Shown: positions 35,020 to 43,990, counted from the first letter of the stretch. The stretch is 64,000 bases of DNA from Paraplanobispora takensis (GCF_016863195.1 NZ_BOOK01000048.1:35848-99847); one strand, 5' to 3'. Numbers and translations are program-made. The notes: generated from the sequence alone by a model not told the origin.

Positions 35020-35460
35020 TCAGACCGAGGCGAGCTCGCGGGGGCGCGCGGTCACGGCCTCCTCGTCGACGTCGAGCCGCTTGCGCAGGTGGACGGTCGT
35101 CCCCCGGCCCGGGGAGATCTCGAAGGAGATCTCGTCGACCACGGCCTGCATGATGAGGATCCCCCGGCCGTTCTCGATGTCGGAGGAGGGGTACTGCTCG
35201 GGGATCCGGACCTGGCCGCGCCCTTTGTCGATGACCCGGACGTCGCAGCGGCCGAGGCCGATGGCCGCCTCGACGTGGTAGCGGTTGGCGGGGCCGCCGT
35301 GGCGCACGGCGTTGCCGCACGCCTCGCTGACCGCGAGCAGGATGTCGGAGACGCAGTTCTCCGTGACGTGGAGGGAGCGAAGGGAGTCACCGAGTACTCT
35401 ACGGACCATCGGAATGCCGATGGCCTCTCTTGGCAGAGCCAACGAGAACTCGATATCCAC
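35020..35460 (-). CDS. RsbW-like ATP-binding protein (HATPase, anti-sigma type)
   Basis: A 146-residue histidine-kinase-like ATPase domain. The N box (SEACGNAVRHG, Glu46), G1 box (VIDKGRG) and G2 box (ENGRGILIMQAVVDEI) are intact. Such stand-alone domains in actinomycetes act as anti-sigma-factor kinases or relatives. GTG 35460 is chosen because GGGAGGA lies six bases upstream; GTG 35487 is in frame. It is located between purS and purQ on the same strand, splitting the usual purSQL order. No partner sigma factor is adjacent; the STAS protein at 5078 lacks the standard phospho-Ser. Confidence 0.9.
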   Translation of the reverse strand: MDIEFSLALPREAIGIPMVRRVLGDSLRSLHVTENCVSDILLAVSEACGNAVRHGGPANRYHVEAAIGLGRCDVRVIDKGRGQVRIPEQYPSSDIENGRGILIMQAVVDEISFEISPGRGTTVHLRKRLDVDEEAVTARPRELASV

Positions 35461-35656
35461 CGGATTCCTCCCGGGGCCAGACGTCACCTTGTGAAGGTTT
35501 CCCGCCCCGAATCCGGCCTAACCGCAAAATAACTGTGATGTTATCCGCCGTTGGTCAAGGCGTGGCGTTCAGCAGGCTCTCTAGACCAATTCCTGTGGCC
35601 GGGCCGGAATGGTGTGTTACATATGTGGCTGTTTGTGCCTCGATGGAGGCAGGCGT

Positions 35657-35902
35657 TCACGCCTCGACGGTGACGGTGAAATCTTCGATCACCGTATTCG
35701 CCAAAAGGGTCTCCGCCATCTTTCGGACATCCGAAAGCGCGGCCTCGTCCGCCGGGCCCTCGAGTTCCACCTCGAACCGCTTGCCCTGCCGCACCGCGGA
35801 GACACCGGAGAAGCCGAGCCGGGGGAGCGCGCGGGCGATGGCCTGGCCCTGCGCGTCGAGAATCTCGGGCTTCAGCATGACGTCGACGATGACGCGCGCC
35901 AC
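35657..35902 (-). CDS. purS: phosphoribosylformylglycinamidine synthase subunit PurS
   Basis: An 81-residue subunit that bridges PurL and PurQ and channels ammonia. The family pattern is clear: MARVIVDVMLKPEILDAQGQ, LPRLGFSGVSAVRQGKRFEV and the C-terminal LLANTVIEDFTVTVEA. GTG 35902 follows GGAGG; a TACGCT -10 element at 35942-35947 (minus) would give a 33-base leader. It is separated from purQ by an RsbW-like gene and about 860 bp. Confidence 0.95.
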   Translation of the reverse strand: MARVIVDVMLKPEILDAQGQAIARALPRLGFSGVSAVRQGKRFEVELEGPADEAALSDVRKMAETLLANTVIEDFTVTVEA

Positions 35903-36236
35903 GGTGTTCCTCCAGGTGTCACGGGACGGTCGGGCGCCTCAAGCGTAACGGTCCCGGACGGGCGGTCGTCGCCGGGGCCGGGCTGGCGCCCGGAAGGCGG
36001 GATTCTCCGGGAATGCGAAGATCTTGGCAGGGGGTGGGCGGGGGGATGAAAGCCGGGCGACGGGGGAACGGGGAAGGCATGGACGCCGGAGCAGGTCTTG
36101 CGCACAGGTATGTGACCTCTGCCACGATGTCCACAAGCGCTGACGAACCCCTACCAGACGGATCCGATGCGTCGCTAACCGGCCGGTCGGCGGCAGCGAT
36201 CCTGCCGAGGCGGCCCCGAGCACACAGGAGCGGCAC
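35903..36236. other. divergent promoter region purS / E1-alpha
   Basis: A 334-base gap. It holds the purS Shine-Dalgarno and a TACGCT -10 element on the minus strand (35942-35947), and the AGGAG ribosome site of the E1-alpha gene (36226-36230). I see no small gene, riboswitch or strong palindrome in it. Confidence 0.45.
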
Positions 36237-37355
36237 GTGACAGCCGACGCCTCTCGTGGTGCGCAAGCACCCCCCGAGCTCGTCCAGTTGCTCACCCCCG
36301 AGGGAGAGCGGGTCGAGCATCCCGACTACGACATCGACCTGACACCCGAGGAGGTCCGCGGCCTCTACCGCGACCTCGTCATGATCCGCCGGGTCGACCT
36401 GGAGGCCGTCGCCCTGCAACGCCAGGGCGAGCTGGGAATCTGGGCCTCCCTGCTCGGCCAGGAGGCCGCGCAGATCGGTTCCGGCCGGGCGCTCACCGAA
36501 GCGGACATGGCCTTCCCGACCTACCGCGAGCACGGCGTGGCCTGGTGCCGCGGCGTCGATCCGCTGAACCTGCTCGGCCTGTTCCGCGGCGTCAACCACG
36601 GCGGCTGGAACCCCGCCGAGCACAACTTCCACCTGTACACGATCGTGATCGGCAGCCAGACGCTGCACGCCGTCGGGTACGCCATGGGCATCCAGCGCGA
36701 CGGGGCCGTCGGCGAGGACGGGGCCGCCACGATCGTCTACTTCGGTGACGGCGCCACCTCCCAGGGCGACGTCAACGAGTCGTTCATCTGGGCGTCGGTC
36801 TTCAACGCGCCCGTGGTGTTCTTCTGCCAGAACAACCAGTGGGCCATCTCCGAGCCGCTGGAGAAGCAGTCGCGGATCCCCCTCTACCGCCGGGCCAGCG
36901 GGTTCGGCTTCCCCGGCATCCGGGTGGACGGCAACGACGTGTTCGCCTGCCTGGCCGTCACCCGCCAGGCGCTGAAGAACGCCCGCGAGGGCCAGGGGCC
37001 CACGCTCATCGAGGCCTTCACCTACCGCATGGGCGCCCACACCACCTCCGACGACCCGACCCGCTACCGGGTGCAGGACGAGCTGGAGGCCTGGAAGCTC
37101 AAGGACCCGATCGAGCGGGTCCGGGCCTACCTGTTCAAGAACCAGCTGGCCGACCAGGCGTTCTTCGACAAGATCGACGCCGAGGCCGACGAGCTCGGCC
37201 GCGACGTGCGCAGGCGCTGCCTGGAGATGCCCGATCCCGAGCCGCTGGAGATCTTCGATCACGTCTACACGGAGCCGCACCGGTTGATGGACGAGGAGAG
37301 AGCACGGTTCGCCGCCTACCTCGCCGGGTTCGAGAGCGAGGAGAGCAGCCGATGA
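36237..37355 (+). CDS. bkdA: 2-oxoacid dehydrogenase E1 component, alpha subunit (branched-chain type)
   Basis: A 372-residue thiamine-diphosphate enzyme subunit that decarboxylates 2-oxoacids. The TPP motif runs from GDGATSQGDVNESFIWAS to FCQNNQWAIS; the phospho-loop-like region TYRMGAHTTSDDPTRYR is also present. The heterodimeric alpha/beta layout and the AWCRGVDP...GGWNP region fit branched-chain enzymes, though a pyruvate-specific role cannot be excluded. GTG 36237 follows AGGAG. The stop overlaps the beta-subunit ATG by four bases. The vdh product at 14695 would supply substrates. Confidence 0.9.
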   Translation: MTADASRGAQAPPELVQLLTPEGERVEHPDYDIDLTPEEVRGLYRDLVMIRRVDLEAVALQRQGELGIWASLLGQEAAQIGSGRALTEADMAFPTYREHGVAWCRGVDPLNLLGLFRGVNHGGWNPAEHNFHLYTIVIGSQTLHAVGYAMGIQRDGAVGEDGAATIVYFGDGATSQGDVNESFIWASVFNAPVVFFCQNNQWAISEPLEKQSRIPLYRRASGFGFPGIRVDGNDVFACLAVTRQALKNAREGQGPTLIEAFTYRMGAHTTSDDPTRYRVQDELEAWKLKDPIERVRAYLFKNQLADQAFFDKIDAEADELGRDVRRRCLEMPDPEPLEIFDHVYTEPHRLMDEERARFAAYLAGFESEESSR

Positions 37356-38335
37356 CGACGCTCACCCTGGCCAAGGCCCTCAACGAGGGCATGCGCAAGG
37401 CCATGGAGGACGACCCCAAGGTCCTCGTCATGGGCGAGGACGTGGGCAAGCTCGGCGGCGTGTTCCGGGTCACCGACGGGCTGCAGAAGGACTTCGGCGA
37501 GGACCGGGTGATCGACACCCCGCTGGCCGAGTCGGGCATCATCGGCACCGCCATCGGCCTGGCGCTGCGCGGCTACCGCCCGGTCTGCGAGATCCAGTTC
37601 GACGGCTTCGTCTTCCCGGCCGCCGACCAGATCATCACCCAGCTCGCCAAGATGCCGCTGCGCTCGCTGGGCGCGATCAGGCTCCCGGTGGTCGTGCGCA
37701 TCCCCTGCGGCGGCGGCATCGGGGCCGTGGAGCACCACAGCGAGTCCCCCGAGGCGTACTTCACCCACACCGCGGGCCTGCGGGTGGTGGCCTGCTCCAA
37801 CCCGGCGGACGCCTACACGATGATCCAGCAGGCGATCCGGTGCGACGACCCGGTCGTGTTCTTCGAGCCCAAGCGGCGCTACTGGGACAAGGCCGAGGTC
37901 GACACCTCCCCCGGCGAGGGCGACTGGCCGGCCTTCGACCAGGCCCGTGTCGCCCGCTCCGGCGCCGACATCACCCTGCTCGCCTACGGCCCGATGGTGA
38001 AGACCTGCCTGGAGGCCGCGGCGGCCGCCGAGGAGGACGGGCGCTCGGTGGAGGTCGTGGACCTGCGCTCGCTCAACCCGCTGGACATGCCCGCGGTCGC
38101 GGAGTCCGTACGGCGCACCGGGCGGTGCGTGGTGGTGCACGAGGCGCCCGTCTTCAGCGGCTACGGCGCCGAGCTCGCCGCCCGGATCACCGAGGAGTGC
38201 TTCTACAGCCTGGAGGCTCCGGTGCTGCGCGTCGGCGGGCCGTCCACGCCGTACCCGCCCTCCCGGCTGGAGGAGCACTATCTGCCCGACCTGGACCGGG
38301 TGCTCGACGCCGTCGACCGCTCGTTCGCGTTCTGA
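37352..38335 (+). CDS. bkdB: 2-oxoacid dehydrogenase E1 component, beta subunit
   Basis: A 327-residue transketolase-type subunit: MGEDVGKLGGVFRVTDGLQ, DTPLAESGIIGTAIGLALRG, and the C-terminal VVHEAPVFSGYGAELAARI domain. It pairs with E1-alpha to form the alpha2beta2 decarboxylase. The ATG overlaps the alpha stop (ATGA) and E2 follows after 10 bp, so the three are one operon. Confidence 0.94.
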   Translation: MTTLTLAKALNEGMRKAMEDDPKVLVMGEDVGKLGGVFRVTDGLQKDFGEDRVIDTPLAESGIIGTAIGLALRGYRPVCEIQFDGFVFPAADQIITQLAKMPLRSLGAIRLPVVVRIPCGGGIGAVEHHSESPEAYFTHTAGLRVVACSNPADAYTMIQQAIRCDDPVVFFEPKRRYWDKAEVDTSPGEGDWPAFDQARVARSGADITLLAYGPMVKTCLEAAAAAEEDGRSVEVVDLRSLNPLDMPAVAESVRRTGRCVVVHEAPVFSGYGAELAARITEECFYSLEAPVLRVGGPSTPYPPSRLEEHYLPDLDRVLDAVDRSFAF

Positions 38336-38345
38336 GAGGGAGCTG

Positions 38346-39812
38346 ATGAAGGAGTTCAAGCTCCCCGATGTGGGAGAGGGCCTGACCGAGGCGGAGATCG
38401 TCCGCTGGCACGTGAAGGTCGGCGACCCGGTCAAGGTCAACCAGACCATCGTGGAGATCGAGACCGCCAAGGCCGTGGTCGAGCTGCCCTGCCCGTTCGA
38501 GGGCGTGGTCTCGGCGCTGATGGCCGAGGAGGGGCAGACCGTCGACGTGGGCAGGCCGATCATCGCGGTCGACGACGGGTCGGGCCCGGCGGCCGGGTCC
38601 GGCGGCGCGGCGGCCGGGGAGGCGCTGTCCGGCGGGGAGGGCGGTACGGCCGAGCGCGCGGGGCGGGACGAGGCCCTGGCCGACGACATGGTCCCGGCCG
38701 CTCCCAAGGAGGAGCGCCAGCCCGTGCTGGTCGGCTACGGCGTCAAGATGGGCGCGGCCAAGCGCCGCCCGCGCAAGCAGCCCCCGGCGTCCCCGCCCTC
38801 CGGCGTCTCCGCGACCCCGGCCGCCGCGGCGCCGGTCGCGCCGGCCCCGGTCCCGGCTCCTGCGGGGAACGCGCCCGCCGGCGCCGCCCCGGCGGTCTCC
38901 GGGATGAACGGCCCCGGTACGGGCCGCGCCGCCGTACTGGCCAAGCCGCCGGTGCGCAAGCTCGCCAAGGACCTCGGAGTGGACCTCGCCACCCTCTCCG
39001 GGACAGGGCCGCAGGGCTCGATCACCCGAGAGGACGTGCACTCGGCCGCGAACGCCGCACCCGGATGGGAGAGCGAGCCCGCCCGCCCGGCGGCGCGCGC
39101 CGTACCGGCCGGGGGCGAGGAGCGGATCCCGATCAAGGGGGTGCGCAGGGCGACCGCCCAGGCCATGGTCTCCTCGGCGTTCACCGCCCCGCACGTGACC
39201 GAGTTCCTCCAGGTCGACGTGACCGCGACAGTGGAGGCGGTGGCGCGGCTGCGCGCCCTGCCCGACTTCGCCGAGGTCAAGGTCTCGCCGCTGCTGCTGC
39301 TCGCCAAGGCGGTGCTCGTCGCGGCCCGCCGCCACCCGATGATCAATTCGGCATGGGACGAGGCGGCGCAGGAGATCGTGGTCAAGCACTACGTGAACCT
39401 GGGCATCGCCGCCGCCACCCCGCGCGGCCTGATCGTCCCCAACGTCAAGGACGCCCACGCCCTGTCGCTGCCGGAGCTCGCGGCGGCGCTCGGCGCGCTG
39501 ACCGAGACCGCGAGGGCGGGCCGCACCCAGCCCGCCGACATGGCGGGGGGCACGTTCACGATCACCAACGTGGGCGTGTTCGGGGTGGACGCGGGGACCC
39601 CGATCCTCAACCCGGGCGAGTCCGCGATCCTGGCCTTCGGCCAGATCAGGGACCTGCCGTGGGTGGTGGACGGGCAGATCGTGCCGCGCAAGGTGTGCAC
39701 GCTGGCGCTCTCCTTCGACCACCGGATCGTGGACGGCGAACTCGGCTCGCGGTTCCTGCGCGATGTCGGCGACATGCTGGAGGACCCGCTGCGCATGCTC
39801 GCCTGGGGCTGA
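38346..39812 (+). CDS. bkdC: 2-oxoacid dehydrogenase E2 component (dihydrolipoyl acyltransferase)
   Basis: A 488-residue core enzyme. There is one lipoyl domain (1-80) with the lipoylated Lys42 in EIETAKAVVELPC, a long Ala/Pro linker, a peripheral-subunit-binding domain (about 200-240, PPVRKLAKDLGVDLATLSGT) and the catalytic domain with LALSFDHRIVDGELGSRFL (His and Asp of the active site). The operon lacks an E3 gene, so dihydrolipoamide dehydrogenase must come from elsewhere. Confidence 0.95.
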   Translation: MKEFKLPDVGEGLTEAEIVRWHVKVGDPVKVNQTIVEIETAKAVVELPCPFEGVVSALMAEEGQTVDVGRPIIAVDDGSGPAAGSGGAAAGEALSGGEGGTAERAGRDEALADDMVPAAPKEERQPVLVGYGVKMGAAKRRPRKQPPASPPSGVSATPAAAAPVAPAPVPAPAGNAPAGAAPAVSGMNGPGTGRAAVLAKPPVRKLAKDLGVDLATLSGTGPQGSITREDVHSAANAAPGWESEPARPAARAVPAGGEERIPIKGVRRATAQAMVSSAFTAPHVTEFLQVDVTATVEAVARLRALPDFAEVKVSPLLLLAKAVLVAARRHPMINSAWDEAAQEIVVKHYVNLGIAAATPRGLIVPNVKDAHALSLPELAAALGALTETARAGRTQPADMAGGTFTITNVGVFGVDAGTPILNPGESAILAFGQIRDLPWVVDGQIVPRKVCTLALSFDHRIVDGELGSRFLRDVGDMLEDPLRMLAWG

Positions 39813-39902
39813 GCCGGCCGCGGATCCCACGGGGCGGGGCGGCGCGGGCCGTCCCGCCCGCCGGCCGTACGCTGGCGGGGCATCCGAACCGAAAGGACGA
39901 CC

Positions 39903-40196
39903 ATGTTCCGCCACGTCGTGCTGTTCACCTGGGCCGATGACGCCACCGACGAGCAGAGGGCCGCGGTGGCGACCGAGCTCGGCAGGCTCCCCGGGATCAT
40001 CCCCGAGATCCGCTCCTACACCCTCGGCACCGACGCCGGGGTGAACCCGGGCAACTACGAGTTCGCCCTGGTCGCGGACTTCGACAGCGCCGACGACTAT
40101 CTCGTCTACCGCGACCACCCGGCCCACCAGGCGGTGATCGCCCAGTACGTCAAGCCGATCCTGGCCTCCCGCTCGGCCGCGCAGTACTCCTACTGA
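39903..40196 (+). CDS. Dabb (stress-responsive alpha/beta-barrel) domain protein
   Basis: A 97-residue ferredoxin-like dimer domain: MFRHVVLFTWADDATDEQRA at the start and YEFALVADFDSADDYLVYRD with HPAHQAVIAQYVKPI near the end. This is the Dabb family, of mostly unknown function, with some members acting as cyclases or monooxygenases. A good AAAGGA ribosome site precedes ATG 39903. Not obviously tied to the E1/E2 operon 90 bp upstream. Confidence 0.9.
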   Translation: MFRHVVLFTWADDATDEQRAAVATELGRLPGIIPEIRSYTLGTDAGVNPGNYEFALVADFDSADDYLVYRDHPAHQAVIAQYVKPILASRSAAQYSY

Positions 40197-40230
40197 ACGC
40201 CGGCCGGGGCTCCGCACCGCCCGACCGCGG

Positions 40231-40455
40231 TCAGAACTCCGGCGGGTTGTTCTCCCGGTGCATCAGGCGGTTGTCGGAGGTGCTGCCGCGCCGCGGGGCG
40301 AGCAGGATGCTCAGCACCACCCCCACCCCGCCGACGATCATGAAGATCAGGCCGATGACGTCGATGTGCACGTCCTTGCCCAGGACGTCGGGCTCGATGG
40401 CGAACCGGAGGATGGCACCGAGCGTGAGAAAGAAGATGCTGACCCCGACACCCAT
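40231..40455 (-). CDS. DUF6458-type small membrane protein
   Basis: A 74-residue protein with two membrane helices (MGVGVSIFFLTLGAILRFAI and VIGLIFMIVGGVGVVLSILL) separated by a short loop, and a charged tail (RRGSTSDNRLMHREN). It matches the small actinobacterial DUF6458 family of unknown function. ATG 40455 follows GGAGG. It is convergent with the Dabb gene. Confidence 0.82.
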   Translation of the reverse strand: MGVGVSIFFLTLGAILRFAIEPDVLGKDVHIDVIGLIFMIVGGVGVVLSILLAPRRGSTSDNRLMHRENNPPEF

Positions 40456-40541
40456 CCGGACCTCCGGGCACACTTAGCGGCCAGGTAAACAACACGTTCG
40501 GGGTCGGTCATACCCGCCCCGGCGTGCGCAAAATCGCGGTC

Positions 40542-41828
40542 TCAGGCCCAGCGCAGCGGGCGGGGCCGATAGCCGGCCGGCTCCCTCGGCGTCCCCGCGT
40601 GCGCCATGGCGCGCAGGTCCTTCCTGCGCGGCGGGGCGGAGGGGAACAGCGACTTGGCCCTGGCCGTCGGGCCGGAGGAGCCGAGCCAGACGCGCACGCC
40701 CAGCGCCTCGGACACCGCCGCCGGCCAGTCGGTGACCCCGTCGACGTAGTGCGGGCGCGCCTCGCCCAGCCGGGCGGTGAGCGCGGCCTGGCCCGCCAGG
40801 TCGCCCCTGCGGCCCACCGGCAGCTCCCCGATGCCGTAGGAGTCGCACATCCGCGACACCGGCGCGTCCAGGTGGGTCAGGGCCAGGGCGTCCACCCCGC
40901 CGGCGACCGCCAGCGCGTAGCGGTGGGCCACGGCGTCGAAGTGCCCGGTCCTGAACGGCCCCTGCCAGCGGCCGTCGCCGTTGTGCGGCTCGGGCAGGGC
41001 CAGGCCGGGGTCCTCGGTGACCAGCGGTCCCGGCCCGTGCCGCGGCGTGTAGGTGCGCAGCACGCCGAGCCGTACGGCGTGCACCCCCTCCAGCAGCGCG
41101 AGCGCGTTGTCGAAGGTCGTCGTGCTCCAGGTCGTGTGGGGGTGGAAGCCGTGCCACTCGTCGAGCAGCACCCCCTGGGCGCCCTCGAAGACGACGGGCC
41201 TGCGGCGCAGCAGCTGGGTCATGTGAGAGGAGTCGACCAGGGCCACCCGCCCGGCGAACGCCCGGTAGGCGGCCACGCAGTCGGCGACCGGGGGTCCGCC
41301 GGCCCCCAGCCGCTCGCGCAGCAGGTTCAGCTTCTGGGCGAGCAGCCCCGGCCGCTCGCAGTCGCCGACCTTGGGCGCCACGAACGGGTTCTCCAGCGCG
41401 TAGGCCATCGTCTCGCCGACGCCCATCCCGCAGGACCCGTGCCGGTCCTCGCCGCGCGCCAGCTCGCGGGCCCGGCCGGCCTCGACGTGGTACGGCGTGG
41501 CGAGCAGGGCCTCCCGGTCGACGGTGATCATGTCGTAGGGGCGCGAGACGCCGAGCCGGCGCAGGTGCTCGGCCTCGGCGGTCAGCGCCAGGGGGTCGAC
41601 CACCACGTACCGGGACAGGTGGGTCGGGACGCCGCGCAGGGTCCCGGACCCGAACTGGGAGAAGGTGTGGTGGCGCCCGTCGGGCAGCACCACGTTGTGG
41701 CCGGCCTGGGCGCCCCCGTTGAACCTGACCACGGCGGCGACGTCGCCCTGCGCGCAGAGCCAGTCGACGACCCCGCCCTTGCCCGCGTCGCCGTACCCGA
41801 GATCGACGACGATCATGTGGTCCTTCAC
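40542..41828 (-). CDS. divergent adenylosuccinate-synthetase-like (PurA-fold) ligase
   Basis: A 428-residue protein clearly built on the PurA fold but with altered active-site motifs. The N-terminal loop is GYGDAGKGG (residues 11-19) instead of WGDEGKGK: the catalytic Asp14 and a Lys remain, Glu becomes Ala and the last Lys becomes Gly. His44 (AGHN) and FEGAQG (214-219) are kept. The usual TTGRGIGP loop reads GSCGMGVGET (131-140). The Arg-rich aspartate-binding loop is replaced by RWQGPFRTG (287-295), and the guanine-site LTKLD reads LTHLD (317-321). A different amino donor or nucleotide is therefore likely. It is the last gene of a coupled four-gene operon; its GTG overlaps the vWA stop (GTGA). 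Confidence 0.85.
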   Translation of the reverse strand: MKDHMIVVDLGYGDAGKGGVVDWLCAQGDVAAVVRFNGGAQAGHNVVLPDGRHHTFSQFGSGTLRGVPTHLSRYVVVDPLALTAEAEHLRRLGVSRPYDMITVDREALLATPYHVEAGRARELARGEDRHGSCGMGVGETMAYALENPFVAPKVGDCERPGLLAQKLNLLRERLGAGGPPVADCVAAYRAFAGRVALVDSSHMTQLLRRRPVVFEGAQGVLLDEWHGFHPHTTWSTTTFDNALALLEGVHAVRLGVLRTYTPRHGPGPLVTEDPGLALPEPHNGDGRWQGPFRTGHFDAVAHRYALAVAGGVDALALTHLDAPVSRMCDSYGIGELPVGRRGDLAGQAALTARLGEARPHYVDGVTDWPAAVSEALGVRVWLGSSGPTARAKSLFPSAPPRRKDLRAMAHAGTPREPAGYRPRPLRWA

Positions 41829-42784
41829 AGCCGTGTCACCCCGCTCGCGCCGTGGTCGAGGCCGAGACCGTCGCTCACCACCAGGGTTCCGCGATCCAGC
41901 CGGGCCAGCGCCTTGGACACCGAGGCGCCGGCGGCCGAGCCGAGTTCCTCCAGGTCGTCGAGCCCCTCGGCGAGGTCGATGGCGTCCTCGCCGAGACCGA
42001 CGGTGAGCGCGATGGTCTCGGAGACCGCGTCCAGGTCGTCCAGCTCCAGCACGTTCTGCCCGAGCAGCGCGCGCCAGGCGTCGAGCACGTCGCGGTTGCC
42101 CGCGTAGCTCGCCCCGGCGGGCAGGATGTAGTAGACGTCGTACATCCGGGTCAGCTCACCGACCATCTCGGCGATCGGGATGTCCCGTTCCAGCCGGTCG
42201 CCGATCACGTCGCGGACCTCGCGCCGCTTCACCTTCCGGTAGGGCAGCTCGTCCCCGATGATGAACAGATAGCCGCGGCGCCCCCGCTTCTCGAAGCAGT
42301 CGATCGAGGTGTGCCGGGCCATGAAGTACATCGCCAGCTCGTAGGACTCGGTCATCTGACCGCCGCCCCCGCCCTCCAGCAGGATGTTGCCCAGCTGCTC
42401 GTCCATGCGGTTGTCGGACTCGAACTGCCCGACCTGCAACGGCGCCCGGTCGCACGTGGCGTCGCCGATCGCGCCGAACATGATCTGGGGGTCGACGGCG
42501 TACCCCTTGCGCAGCAGCAGGCCGAGCAGGTCCGGCAGCTTGGTCTGCAGCGCGCGGGGCACCCCGCCCATCGAGCCGGTCACGTCGAAGAGCACGGCCA
42601 CGGCCAGCGACTGGGGATGTTCGTCGGAGTCGCGGCTCTCGCGGACCCGCACGCCGTGGGGGTCGAGGTCCTCGTGCACGGTGCGGGCGCCCCTGTCGCT
42701 GTAGGCGAAGGCGCTGGCGCCGCTGTCGGCGCGCAGGCGCTCGGCGGCGGAGTAGACGTCGGTGGACCAGATTCCGCTTCCCAT
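41825..42784 (-). CDS. von Willebrand factor A domain protein
   Basis: A 319-residue soluble protein with one vWA domain. The metal-ion-dependent adhesion site is visible as Asp67-Val-Thr-Gly-Ser71 (VLFDVTGSMGG), with the Thr loop in GGGGQMTESYELAMYFMA and the acidic loop in LFIIGDELPYRKV. The C-terminal 100 residues are helical and acidic (LELDDLDAVSETIALTVGLG). vWA proteins assemble protein complexes through Mg2+. It overlaps the PurA-like gene by four bases and follows the pseudokinase gene by 42 bp. Confidence 0.9.
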   Translation of the reverse strand: MGSGIWSTDVYSAAERLRADSGASAFAYSDRGARTVHEDLDPHGVRVRESRDSDEHPQSLAVAVLFDVTGSMGGVPRALQTKLPDLLGLLLRKGYAVDPQIMFGAIGDATCDRAPLQVGQFESDNRMDEQLGNILLEGGGGGQMTESYELAMYFMARHTSIDCFEKRGRRGYLFIIGDELPYRKVKRREVRDVIGDRLERDIPIAEMVGELTRMYDVYYILPAGASYAGNRDVLDAWRALLGQNVLELDDLDAVSETIALTVGLGEDAIDLAEGLDDLEELGSAAGASVSKALARLDRGTLVVSDGLGLDHGASGVTRL

Positions 42785-42826
42785 GGGGACTCCTGTTTTC
42801 CGAAAAGGTCGTGCTGGAGGGGCGTG

Positions 42827-43990
42827 CTAGAGGTGGAGCGGCCGGTACTTCCGCGGGCCGTAGAGGTCGTCGAGGAGCTCGTCGAGTTCGGCGAGCAGGC
42901 GCCAGGCGTCGTGCGGGGGACTCAGCAGACTCCCCCGTACGAAGGCGCGCATCGGTGCGGGCAGATGGTGCGTGTCACCGTCCGGCCCGCCCATGAGCGC
43001 GGCGACGCAGCGGGTGGCCAGGCGGATGTCGAGGGCCGCGGTGGCCGGCTCCCCGGCGAGCGCGCCGGGCGGGTAGTCGTCGCGGTGCCGGGAGACCAGG
43101 GCGGTCAGCGGGCTGCCGACCGGGACCGACAGGCTCCAGTCGACGAGGATCAGCCCGTGCTCGATCGGGTGGACCAGCACGTGGTGGCCGAAGACGGCGC
43201 CGTGCACGATCCCGGCCCGGTGGGCGGTGCCGATCGCGACCAGCAGCCGCCGCCAGATCCACGCCGCGTCCCGGGGGTCCAGCCGCGGGCGGCGGCGGGA
43301 GATCTCGGTCAGCGTCAGGAAACCGTCCGGCGCCCGGCTGATCACGTTGGCCTGCCGCTCCGTCCCGTCCGAGCGGTGCCGGAAGGACTCCACCAGCCGC
43401 GGCACGTACGGCAGGAGCAGCGGGTCGCCCTCGCGCTCGACGGTCCGGAGCGTCTCGGCCTCGCGCCGCATCAGGTCGTTGTCGGCCGGGCTGCGGGGCA
43501 GCTTGACGAGGGTGTCGCCGTCGGTCCGGTAGAGCACGGCCGTGGCCCCGCGTCGCAGGACCCCGCCGAGACGGTAGGTCCCCCGCCTGGTGGTGATCAC
43601 CGTCTCGCCGTCCCGTTCCCCGCCGGGCCCGCCGCCCCGCTCTCCGCCCGCGCTCCCGTGGCGGGCGGAGGAGGCGCGGTCCGAGGCGGCGGCCCCGCCC
43701 GGCCCGGGGGCGGAACGGGTGGAGGTGGGACGGATGGGGGCGGAACGGGCGGCCCACAGCCCGGCCAGCCTGACGAAGGCCGCGGTGGCCTCCGCGCCGG
43801 GGGCCAGGTCGGGGTGGAGGAGCCGGGCGAGCCGGCGGTAGACGGTGCCCGGCGCGTCGCCGCCGAACAGGTCGTGCGGGGCCCCGGCCGCGTTGACCAG
43901 GGCGATCGCCTCGTCCGTCGTCGTCGTCGCCCGCCTCGCCGCCCGCCCGGTGTCGGCCGGGTCCCGTCCCGGCCCGGTCGCGGCGTTCAC
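42827..43990 (-). CDS. J-domain / pseudokinase fusion protein
   Basis: A 387-residue protein. Residues about 26-80 form a J-like domain with the HPD motif at 59-61 (YRRLARLLHPDLAPG). A Gly/Ser-rich linker is followed by a protein-kinase-like domain: GGVLRRGATAVLYRT (glycine loop), LVKLP (ATP Lys) and RREAETL (helix C Glu). The catalytic loop reads IVHGAVFGHHVLV, so the HRD Asp is Ala and the following Asn is His; the DFG position is VDWS. It is therefore probably catalytically dead and binds a nucleotide or partner. GTG 43990 overlaps the NrtR-like stop by four bases. J domain plus pseudokinase is a rare combination. Confidence 0.82.
   Translation of the reverse strand: MNAATGPGRDPADTGRAARRATTTTDEAIALVNAAGAPHDLFGGDAPGTVYRRLARLLHPDLAPGAEATAAFVRLAGLWAARSAPIRPTSTRSAPGPGGAAASDRASSARHGSAGGERGGGPGGERDGETVITTRRGTYRLGGVLRRGATAVLYRTDGDTLVKLPRSPADNDLMRREAETLRTVEREGDPLLLPYVPRLVESFRHRSDGTERQANVISRAPDGFLTLTEISRRRPRLDPRDAAWIWRRLLVAIGTAHRAGIVHGAVFGHHVLVHPIEHGLILVDWSLSVPVGSPLTALVSRHRDDYPPGALAGEPATAALDIRLATRCVAALMGGPDGDTHHLPAPMRAFVRGSLLSPPHDAWRLLAELDELLDDLYGPRKYRPLHL

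Noticed and set aside
35461..35656. Purine riboswitch between purS and the RsbW-like gene
   Set aside because: Only a short AGGCGT-TC-ACGCCT hairpin is visible; no conserved aptamer core.
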